Notes under the pieces: model-generated
What the model was told of the DNA's origin: nothing
The model's database searches: none
The model's input: the letters and a program-made list of their open reading frames with translations, nothing else
Part shown: positions 33,393 through 64,000 of the stretch, piece by piece
How the letters are laid out: each line of letters opens with the position of its first letter
Numbering within the stretch: position 1 is the stretch's first letter
Program-made: the position numbers and the translations under genes
DNA from: Brachynemurus nebulosus
Taxonomy: Eukaryota > Arthropoda > Insecta > Neuroptera > Myrmeleontidae
Length of the DNA: 64,000 nt
Reading direction: 5' to 3'
Assembly: GCA_035578155.1 (NCBI GenBank)
Contig: JAPWDM010000050.1
Location: 1,116,001-1,180,000 of the forward strand

Positions 33393-34141
33393 TAGAGATG
33401 TCGATTTTAAATCGATTAATCGAAGCTTAAAAAATCGATTTTTTTTAATTTTTTTCATTTGAATCGATTCATGAATCGATTATTAAAAGCAAGAGATCGA
33501 CAACCGGTTTTTTTGAAAAATAATTTCATTTTTATTTTAACTCTACAAAGAAACATGTATTAAAAGGAAACGCCAAAAATATTATTGTTAGTTGTTACTT
33601 TTTACCCGTTGTGATAACAATGGGTATCCAATGTGCCAATAGCCAATATGTATACCCTATAGCCATGTAACATATATTTACCTACCATATGTACACTATG
33701 TGTACTACTATGAAGGCCATGAATGCAAAAAGAAAGGCAGACCACCCATGTTACAAGTGATGCTTTTTCTACAAAAGGACTTACATATTTAGAAAACGTT
33801 TTTTTGTCAGTTTGTTTGAAATTTTTAAATAAACTTGGTTCATTCCGTGATATTCGTTCTATATATTCAGTTGCATCACTCCAATTTTTTCCTACTTTCA
33901 CCAATCCACGTTAGCTCATCGTCTTTCCAAGTATAATATAAAACGTTTTTACATAGTATACCTTCCATGTACTATCAATTAAATTCCTTAACAAACTATC
34001 AGTTAATTTTTTTTAAACTTTTCAAAATTTCGATTTTTTAGATCGATCTTACAGAATCGATTTTTTTTTTGATCGATTTTTTTAAGTTCGATTTAAATCG
34101 ATCTAAAAATCGATCTTTTTTTTGGAGAATCGACATCTCTA
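33393..34141. mobile_element. hAT-type element with perfect 8-bp duplication
   Basis: 749 bp, ends TAGAGATGTCGATTTTAAAT and GAATCGACATCTCTA, flanked by CTATCCAC at 33385-33392 and 34142-34149. The subterminal regions are dense in ATCGATT words. A minus-strand frame of 100 codons (33602-33904) has no recognisable domain. Confidence 0.88.
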
Positions 34142-34269
34142 CTATCCACCAGTAGATTATAATCTGTGAATTTCGTCGAAATCGCTGACATCGAATTTCA
34201 AGGTCAGCCTAACTGACTACTGATCAATTCTGAATACTACTAATACAAAATTAATATTATGGGCGCAAG

Positions 34270-34770
34270 CGAAAAAGAACTTTTTTACCTACATCTGCAT
34301 TTATCTTTGTCTATCATATTAATAAATATACGTTTATTCACTCGCTCTTTTAAAAACATAATTACTTTGTTTGGTTGGTAACACAGAACAAATAGAACGA
34401 ATATAACTGTCTCTTTTCTGCAATCACTTATGTGGAAGTATGTGCATCTTAGGCTGCTTAATGTCAGTTGCTCAGTACCCGTCGCTCAGTGTAAGTCAGT
34501 CAAACAACAATAAATTTGATTGTTGAACCGGCACAAGTAGCGTTGTGGTATCACACACATCGACATCACATACATGTATGTGAACCAAAGGTCACGTGAC
34601 GGCTATCACCACTCACACAAACAGAGTTTACCGCACAAATACAAAGTAAACACCGTGCACGTATACAACATATTTTCTATCTCAAGTGGTTACACAGGTT
34701 CCAGTAGTATAGAAATATGTATTTTCTCTCTAGTTGCTCTATGGTTGGTAACTATGTAAATAATACAATT
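34270..34770. repeat. Interspersed repeat, copy 2 (reversed)
   Basis: CTTTTCTGCAATCACTTATG, GTGCATCTTAGGCTGCTTA and AACAAATAGAACG are inverted matches to 59335-59425. A related copy is at 7270-7650. Confidence 0.55.
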
Positions 34771-36043
34771 TGTGTTCCCCTCGCCACAGTTTCTGGAGGT
34801 CTTTTGAGCTCGCGTTCATTAATATCTTACTTATTATTTTCATTAATTCTACTTTTCATAGTGACGCCGGCATTTGATTAAAAAATAGTACTGGAATATT
34901 CCATTCCTTTTTAAATTTTGAATTGATTAAAAAAAACTAGCCAGTAGAACGCTCGTGGTCACTTTTTGTTAAAAAATTATGGTTAAGTCACTCGTCTAAT
35001 GTCTTTAGCTTTTGAGATTGTTTTCCTTTTACATATGGGGACGAACGCAACCAAAGCAGTGACAGACAGAAATGAATAATTTGGAAAACGTTTTACTGTA
35101 CAGTAAGATCTTATTGGTACCAATAAATTTAAAACAAATTTGTAAAATTGTTAAAAATTTACTAGTAAAACCATTACTAATTGTAAGAAATACATTGCAT
35201 AACACGTTTTTATCTGATAGCTATGTATTTTTTTTTTAATATTAAAACATTAATAAATACTGAATTCGTGATTATTATAATTTATTGTAAATATTTAATA
35301 AATCTAATGTCATATTTGAAAATACTTAAATTAAAAAATACTCACTCGAACTTATCCGCCATATTTATGCAAGTTCTGAAAGACTACTATCATATTAATA
35401 ACGAGACAATATTGTATGAGATACATATTACTTTTAATGATTATGTATGTTGATTTTTGCTCGATGTGGGGGGAGTGGAAGGGAACATAGAAACTGTACG
35501 CTAAATATGAAAATATTAGGTGCGTAAATGGTACATATGTTTCTACGATGAATAGTATTAAGTATGACTGGATATTTTTGAAATGTTAAAGTCAGTCCTA
35601 TGATTAAGATCACATTTAATAATATTTAAAAGTTAAAGGATAATGTCTTATTTGGTAAAGGACATTTAATTATATAATGAAAATTTTTGTTTAGGTTGAA
35701 TTACGTATTTACTTTTACGTAAATTCTTGACAGGTGATTGAAATTGTGACAGACATTTTGTCTATACGCCATTTTGGAATATATGACGTCAATTTTAATT
35801 TATTTATTAAATTTTGACTTTTTATTTAATAATAAATATTTATGGCAATGATTTCTTTTATAAATAAATAAATAAATTTCTAGTAGGATTTTAAATTTTC
35901 TAATTTTTAATTATTTTTAATTGAATTAATTTTTTTATTTAAATTTTGTAGAATATTAATTTCTCTTTTTTGGGAAATTGTACTTTTTTTGGCTGAGATT
36001 CACAATATTTTTTTTTTTTATGAGGATAAAATTATTACAGATC

Positions 36044-57402
<21,359 letters not shown>

Positions 57403-59029
57403 TTTTATCTAAATATATCACTAGGTTCCCTCGACGGGAAACAAATTTTAATTTTAACTCATTTTCTTCAACAGTTTACAAACACTTTTTGATTTAAAGT
57501 TCAATTACACAAAATACACACAATATTTTTTAAGTCTTTTTAATCTTTTCATTGATGAAGTGATCTAAAGCTTTTATAAATAATAACTCTCTATTGATCA
57601 TTGAAACAGTTTTTAATTGATTTTAATGACACAATCATATTATTTAATTAAAATCCAATCTTAAATTCGCCTGTTTATTAAATTTGTTTAAATTTATCAC
57701 GAAATATAAAATCAATCAAAACACTTAACACAAAATGTTTCAATATAGATGTAAAATTATAAAAAAACATCTATGTTTACGATATTCTTGCGTTATAATT
57801 ACCTATAGAACGTTTCGTTTGTGCTAATGAACGTACCGTCTCTTAATTTTCAATAAATACTCTTAATTACATATTAATTTATATCGGCATTAATTACTTT
57901 TGGGAAGCCATTACCCATAAAATAAAGATTCACAATAGACAGAAAGTTAGGTTATAAAATATATCACTAGATAGCACTGACATTTCATTGGTATTTTGAC
58001 AACAAGCATTTCGATTTATTATCTTTTTCTAACCAATTGTCAACCCGATTATCAAACAATGATAAACAACTGTCAACAAAAAATGCACTTTCTATCCTTT
58101 AATTCTCTTGCTCCCTCTTTTGCATAGATGTCTAGTAAACTTTTTTTTTTAATAGAACTGTGGAAGTCGTGAAATGGTAAGTAGAGAAGGGATACCGTAG
58201 TAGATAAAAGGGATAAGAGGTTATTCAGGTTACATATTTAGGTATATACCCATTGTACACATTTTGTCATTTTCACATCTTACATGTATTACATATGTTA
58301 CATACGATATTCTACAAAGGCCGTAAAGCCTCCTCAAGTATAATAATAATTAATAAATTTTTATTAATTAAACAAATATGACATAAACATTGTAAATATA
58401 ATAATACATATTCATTACATATTATACAAATTAACCTAAATGTTAAAAAATATAATTCATTAAAATATAGCAAATGAATATGGAATTCAATTAACGTATG
58501 TAAGTAACAGAAGTTTTAAGAGAACGATTCGTCAATAATATAATTATTCAGCAAGAAAAGATTTAATTTTAAAATTAAAAACATAGCCGTATTAACCTTA
58601 ATAACTACATGGAATTAAATAAATTTTAAGCTTCTTTTAAAATTTTGAGATTGTATTAATATTATACCTATTGATGATAATATAACTACATATATATCGA
58701 ATAGCTCGAATAGACTATTATAAACATGAAATTTTTGAAAATGTGGTGAAAATAAATACCAGTTTATTAGAAAAAAATAGTTTTCGTAAATATAAATTAA
58801 ATTACATATTAGGTATGTAAAAATAATAAGGCTTTTCACCAGTATGAATTCTTTCTAAAAGCTTTTAAAGATAAAAGACATGCACACCCATGTGAATTTT
58901 TAATTTTTATGCTTATTACATGTGGTGCATGCGTGTCGCCTACACCGCCTACACGGCCTACACCGCGTACAGTCATTGATATCAGAATATGTATGTCAGG
59001 AATGTACCATACAATAGATGGAGTACACA

Positions 59030-59470
59030 TGGTTAAAAGTGGTTAACACCAGAGAACAAAGAGAACGAACATTACTATGTCTATACTAGGGAAACGAGCG
59101 TAACCACAAAGGATAGAAAATAAACCCCCACTATGTTATATATATGCACGCGGAGTTGTGTGTTAGTCCGTTGGATGTTGTGTGTATGGGATTCTTGCAT
59201 ACATATATACATAATATGTACGTGGTGGTCGTACGTATGATGTACGTATACCACGTACATATACCGTGTTAATACGAGAGGTAACAATATGACAACAATT
59301 GAAACATACCCATTGAGTGCTGGCGAATGAATGAGGACTAAGTAGCCTAAGATGCACATAAATGCCCATAAGTGATTGCAGAAAAGAGATAGATGTATCC
59401 GTTCTATTTGTTCTGTGGTTAACACCATGTCCTGCCACTCTCCATACAGTCCATTATAAAAAATGGCCAA
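59030..59470. repeat. Interspersed repeat, copy 3
   Basis: ACTAAGTAGCCTAAGATGCAC, AAGTGATTGCAGAAAAGAGATA and CTATTTGTTCTGTGG match copies near 7480 and (reversed) 34395. GGTTAACACCA near both ends may be part of its terminus. Confidence 0.55.
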
Positions 59471-59689
59471 TTTTCTGACGCCGCTGTAACTAATATACCA
59501 GATGGCGTTGATGTACTAGAATAAAATTAGAGTCGGGACATGAGTTTTGATAGTTCGCTATTTTTCATCAAAGATTCATCTAAAATAAATTGGAAATAAA
59601 TTAAATATTTAAAAAAATATTTTAATTCAACCTAGAAAGATTAATTAAATTAAAAAATTTTAATTCTTCGTTAACACATAAAGGTCCAT

Positions 59690-61098
59690 TCATATCTACA
59701 GACAGACACTGAACGTCACAGGTAGAGATGGGCGACGGGAAAATTCCCACTGGGAATTTTCCCGGGAAAATTCCCATTTGGGTATTTATTGGGTATTTTC
59801 CCGGGAAAATTCCCGAAACCTGGGTAAAAACGATTACCTAGCTGTACTTCTTTGCAAATGTGTTTTTAATTAGATCTGTATATATTTGTTAATTGTGCGT
59901 GGAGTTTTACATAATATAATGTTGATGTAAATTTTTCTAATTATTATTATCATAAAACCACTTCAGTACATACTGAATGTTTATTTATCTTTAAATTTAA
60001 AAATACATGCATACATATGATACATATTATGTCGGATCAACATAAGATGACTTTTCAACGAAGTTAGCAATTAATTTAAATTTATAACTCAATGTGTTCA
60101 AATTTCAGAGAAATATCTACGTTTTAAAAAAAAATTAAAATACCACGAAATTCAATATTGACAAGTGAGAACCGAGCTAAAATTTCGACGTTTTAGAAAT
60201 TGTAGTACTTAAAACATAATCTAAAGGGGCGAAAACTATGGAAAAAACTGTCGTGGCAGGCCCAGGAAATTGACACCGAAAAATGAAACGCGTATTGTAC
60301 AACTAGCCACGAAAATAAATTGTCTAGAGAAAAACTGTCGAACAAAATTTGTATAATACCGTGATATATTAATTAGTATTTATGTAGTCTGAAGATTAAT
60401 TATTTACGTTTAGCAAATATTCTTTATGAAACAGTAGTTTTGACAGTTTAATTCAAAAATATTACGATAAATAGTAAATTAAAATAAATACCCACTTTTT
60501 GGGAATTTTCCCGGGAATTTACCCCGTTTTTACCCACTTTGGGAATTTTCCCGGGAAAATTCCGGGTAGAATCCCATCTCTAGTCACAGGCAAGTATCGT
60601 GGCAGACACGACAAATATTGCTGGCGTTCCAGACGAAAATTTTGTTAGCCTAACGTTAGCTAACGAAGCTTTCACCGTTACAAACCAGAGGGCTCTGATG
60701 CAAAAAATTAATGCACGTTAATTATTTTTCATGGTTTTTCACGGTATAAATACTTAATTTTTTAAGTACAGCCACATTTAAAAATTATGGAATAAAAATA
60801 ATCAGTCACCATGTTAGAAATTGAAATATATAATGTAGGTACGTTAATTTTTGAATGCGTGCCCTCTGGTTTGTAACGGTGAAAGCTCCGTTAGCTAACG
60901 TTAGGCTAACAAAATTTTCGTCTGGAACATCAGCATTGTTTAATGCTTTTTTTATGGGTGTATTCATATATACCGCACAGACACGGATTGTCTGTATGTA
61001 TGAATGTGTTCATAAGAAAAACATTAAAGAATATTTTTCGTGTCTGCCACGATACGTGTCTGTGATGTTTAGTGCCTGTAGATATGAATGGGCCGTAA
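59690..61098. mobile_element. Foldback element split by a hAT element
   Basis: The left arm (59690-59722 continued at 60591-60710) and right arm (about 60855-61098) are inverted: GTCCATTCATATCTACAG faces CTGTAGATATGAATGG, and GTTAGCCTAACGTTAGCTAA faces its inverse. The left arm only becomes continuous when 59723-60590 (hAT element plus one target copy) is removed. Confidence 0.85.
59723..60582. mobile_element. hAT-type element with perfect 8-bp duplication
   Basis: 860 bp, ends TAGAGATGGGCGACGGG and AATCCCATCTCTA, flanked by GTCACAGG at 59715-59722 and 60583-60590. Subterminal sequence is made of TTCCCGGGAAAATTCCC palindromic words at both ends. No transposase frame. Confidence 0.9.
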
Positions 61099-61395
61099 CT
61101 TGGTGATGATACTTTTGCACTCAATCATATGATAATTAATTTTGACATCTATTTGATGAAAAATGCTTACATATCCCAACTCTATTTAGTATGCTCCAAT
61201 ACCATTAGCGCCACGTGGCGAAGTGTGACATTAAAAGTTCGCCCTTGAAAACAAGTGGCAGGGACATGGTGGTCAGAGGCGTAGCAAACGTAAATTTTTA
61301 ATTAAACCTAATTACTCATAAAATTCTATAAAAATCTGCCTTTAGTTTTCTTTTGGTAACGTGAACCTTCTTTCACCATTGTCTGTATTCAAAGG

Positions 61396-61497
<102 letters not shown>

Positions 61498-61499
61498 TA

Positions 61500-61963
61500 T
61501 CAAAGTGGGGTCAAATATATATATAATACTATCAAAGTGGGGTCAAATTTTAGGCAAATTTTGGATCCGACCCAACCTTTAAGGGGGTGGTGGGGGGCGG
61601 TAAAACAATAAATCTTTTCCAAACCGGTTCGAAATAATGTTTCGGTGAATTATCTACAACATATCCAAAATTCAGCTTCCTAGGATGATTTGGAGGGAGT
61701 ACAGGGGGAAAAACGATTTTAGCTGGATCTAACACGCCCCCAGCTCCCCAGAATTAACGTAGATGGTTGAAATTTGGTGTGTTGATAAAGTTCGTACCTA
61801 GGTTGTGCTTTTTGGCGGTTTTAATATTTTACCCCCACCCCCCTCATTTTTAAGCTACAATTTCATGCTTTTTCGACGTTTTCGAAGTTTGTACCACTCG
61901 CACAGGTCACCCAAATAAACCTAGAGGACTGAAATTTTGTATTCGGATTGAGTTAGTATCATA
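61500..61963 (-). repeat. Modular repeat family, copy C (partial, reversed)
   Basis: Inverted match to about 31680-32000 of copy B and 23940-24330 of copy A, for example AAACCGGTTCGAAATAATGT and TAGAGGACTGAAATTTTGTA. The match breaks at about 61963, where the hAT relic begins. Confidence 0.8.
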
Positions 61964-61974
61964 TACGATATATA

Positions 61975-62468
61975 TCGAAAAAAAGACATCGATGTTCGAA
62001 AACATCGATGTTTATGTAACAAAATAAACAACCATTATAATCTATTATTTTATTTATTAAAAATTAACATTGCCAGTATTTATTTGGTACACTTTGCAAA
62101 AAAGTCACTTTGTTAGAAGTTTTCCTTTTAATCTGTTGCTTTGTTGATACAAATGCTGCCCAGCTTTTGAAAAAAGTCTCTCTGGAGCTGTTGAAGTTGC
62201 TGTGCAACACAAATATTTAATGGCAACTTTTTCAAGTTTGAATAAGTGGATTCTAGAACTTGCCATAAAAGTAATGAATCTTGTTTTAAATCAGCCACAG
62301 ATTTTTTTAAATACTGAATAGCTTAGAGTAATATGGATGTTTCGATATTATTCTCGCAACATCGATGTGTCGATGTTATCGAGGACATAACATCGATGTA
62401 AAAACATCGATGTTTTCCCCCTAAACATCGATGTTTTTCTACCATCGATGAATATCGATCATCCCTAA
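61975..62468 (-). mobile_element. hAT element relic
   Basis: Both sides are dense in ACATCGATGT words; the right end reads GAATATCGATCATCCCTA. Between them is a decayed hAT C-terminal domain on the minus strand. Target duplication not found, and the left end interrupts modular repeat copy C. Confidence 0.65.
62105..62307 (-). pseudogene. hAT transposase C-terminal dimerisation domain, frameshifted
   Basis: Reading minus: KKSVADLKQDSLLLWQVLE then, after a one-frame shift, KVAIKYLCCTATSTAPERLF followed by SKAG and RLKGKLLTK, stop at 62105. The YLxxxATSxxxERxFSKAG core is the signature of the hATC dimerisation domain. Only the last ~65 residues of a transposase remain. Confidence 0.8.
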
Positions 62469-62667
62469 CTTGGAGTCATTCTTTATATGTGATATACATA
62501 AATACATAATACATATGTATTTATATAAAAATATAAAAATACGTGGAACAGCTAAACATTCGCAAAAAGATTATCATTTGTAACTGTTTATTCAGTGGAG
62601 ACAGCATGTTCGCAAACAACAGTTTCATAACTTGCAAAAACTCCTAGTAGTTTTTCAATATTTTTGG

Positions 62668-63155
62668 TTAATATTTATGAGGTTTAATAGGTTTCTCTGT
62701 TTTAAATAACTTTGGATCATCTAAAAATGTTTCCATTTTATGATAATAAGGCATTAAACCGCAATTCTGTGCTTTTATGATTTCCTTTTCAACTTCCTTT
62801 TGTTTTCGTGTACACAAACCAGTTATATGTTTCCCATAAATACGTCCAGTGTACGGACTTTGAAATTGTGAAAGTAACTGGATATTTTTATAATTGGGTG
62901 TAATATTATGTTTACAAAGTATACATTGAACTTTTTCCTTTTCGAATGGATTTGGTAAATCTGAAACCGGCATATCATCTTCTGGTAATTCATTGCCTGT
63001 AGTTGATGTATATCGAATATTTGGTGCGATTATCTTCCTAAAGTTACGTTGAACTAAAACAAAATATCATTCATTTTATTAAATTATAAATTATACTAGT
63101 TACTATTTTTTTATTTAATATTACCATGTTTAAATAATTTTAGGGACTGTTCCAT
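62668..63155 (-). CDS. mRpS18C: Mitochondrial ribosomal protein bS18m (MRPS18C type)
   Basis: Two exons, 63125-63155 and 62668-63053, join (phase 1) to 138 residues (human MRPS18C 142). It is a small-subunit component of the mitochondrial ribosome. The conserved core is CILCKHNI then NIQLLSQFQSPYTGRIYGKH and ITGLCTRKQKEVEKEI, ending in a GLMPY block; cysteines 54, 57 and 91 are at the positions used for metal binding in this family. The YGKHITGLC form assigns it to the C paralogue rather than A or B. The N-terminal ~25 residues are basic and probably the mitochondrial presequence. A minus-strand AATAAA (plus-strand TTTATT at about 62585) follows the stop. The gene looks intact. Confidence 0.96.
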
Positions 63156-64000
63156 TTTTACTTTATTAAGTTATAATACCAAAAAGAAATCAAAAAATTT
63201 TATAATCTAAAGCGACTACGTATATAATGTTAAACGGTATAAACCGTATAAACGGTATAAACTAATAAAAAAATATTTAATTGTGATAATCAGGTTTTCT
63301 TAACAAAATCTTTTAATATTATATTAATTATATTTGTAGATGATTTGTAGGTTACACAATTGAATACCCATGGAACCACAGAATAATCAGAAGCCAAGTT
63401 GCTATCTCTGCACTAGTGATACCAGTGTAGACAAAAAATCCCCTCCAGTTCCCCCCACTATGTGTGTAGGTATCATAGAACACTAGAAGCCAACTAATAT
63501 AAAAAAAGTGTAATTCGCTTGGAGTCATTTGTATACCAGTCACAGCTTAAGGCAGGTAGTCAGTCAGTGTCCGTCGCCGAACACACACTGCATTGTGTTA
63601 ACAATGAACACCATTGTTACTTAAATTGGACAGCTTGGTCTGTCCCATAATACGTGTGTTGTGGTGGTATGTGTGAGTACTCACACAAAGGCAAACAACA
63701 AACTAACACAATTGCAAGCGGTGTGTACCTACACGACATGGTGGGAGAGATTTTACGTCACAAACTCATTACAAGTGGAACAGAGACATAGACCACCTAG
63801 TTTGTCCCCTTGGTAGGTATACACTGTTTATAGTGGTGTTGGTTTGATATTTGCAACTGTGTCAGTTGTCACACACACAATTACAAAACACGTATTGTCG
63901 GACAGGGCAAGGTGGGGTCCAAGCTAACAATGGTCTAACAATACATTACAATGCGTTATGTATTCGGTGACGGACATCGACTAAACAAATGCCTTAACCG
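63156..64000. other. Right flank, no gene recognised
   Basis: A/T-rich 5' flank of mRpS18C to about 63340, then sequence rich in ACACAC, GTGTG and ACAATG words (63540-63960), resembling the style of the repeats at 7.3, 34.5 and 59.2 kb but without a clear match. No coding exon seen. Confidence 0.5.

Larger units (their letters stand above)
29714..36043. other. Gene-free region of repeats
   Basis: No host gene recognised between the THAP gene and the 3' end of the ARIP4 gene. It holds a fragment beginning CCCCGTTTACACATTGA (about 30105), modular repeat copy B (30660-32230), a hAT-type element (33393-34141), and a reversed copy of the 7.3-kb repeat (34270-34770). The stretch 32240-33380 is A/T-rich with nothing identifiable. 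From 34780 to 36040 I see nothing beyond A/T-rich sequence and the 3' flank of ARIP4. Confidence 0.6.

Noticed and set aside
33602..33904. 100-codon minus frame in the hAT element as a transposase piece
   Set aside because: No BED finger, RNase H-like or hATC motif is recognisable; left as uncharacterised content of the element.

Overview
This window is AT-rich nuclear DNA from an animal, most likely an insect. The genes have spliceosomal introns with GT..AG borders, their proteins are metazoan orthologues, and the space between and inside genes is packed with short DNA transposons, foldback elements, Helitron-like repeats and (TA)n arrays. I saw no bacterial, organellar or viral genes and no CRISPR array.

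I could assemble six complete protein-coding genes and the 5' end of a seventh. In order they are: ECSIT (+, 1712-2866, single exon); the first two coding exons of ERGIC3 (-, 6147-6470; the rest is not in the window); the U2 snRNP A' spliceosome protein (+, 10026-15248, five exons); glyoxalase I (-, 25427-27024, four exons); a THAP zinc-finger protein (+, 27666-29713, three exons), head to head with glyoxalase I; a very large RAD54L2/ARIP4-type SNF2 ATPase (-, 36044-57402, 17 coding exons); and mitochondrial ribosomal protein bS18m/MRPS18C (-, 62668-63155, two exons). Joining the exons by hand gave an open frame in every complete gene: 384, 250, 180, 521, 3146 and 138 residues. These are unrelated housekeeping or regulatory genes, not an operon-like system.

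Two proteins deserve attention. The THAP protein carries six copies of the [D/E]HxY HCF-1-binding motif in about 130 residues. The ARIP4 protein is about twice the size of the human one, because about 850 residues of Pro/Asn/Thr/Tyr-rich sequence, including about 20 tandem nine-residue repeats and at least ten SUMO-type psi-K-x-E sites, sit between the two ATPase lobes.

The non-genic part shows several transposon families with clear target-site duplications: a TATGGAG-ended element in three copies, four hAT-type elements, a PIF/Harbinger-like MITE, a P-element-like insertion with THAP remnants, and long-arm foldback elements. Several are nested. The 4.2 kb third intron position of the U2A' gene (10349-14567) holds at least four. 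A perfect 73-bp-arm palindrome made of the 3' half of a tRNA-like sequence lies in an ARIP4 intron. Regions 15.3-25.4 kb, 29.7-36.0 kb and 57.4-62.6 kb hold no gene I can recognise.
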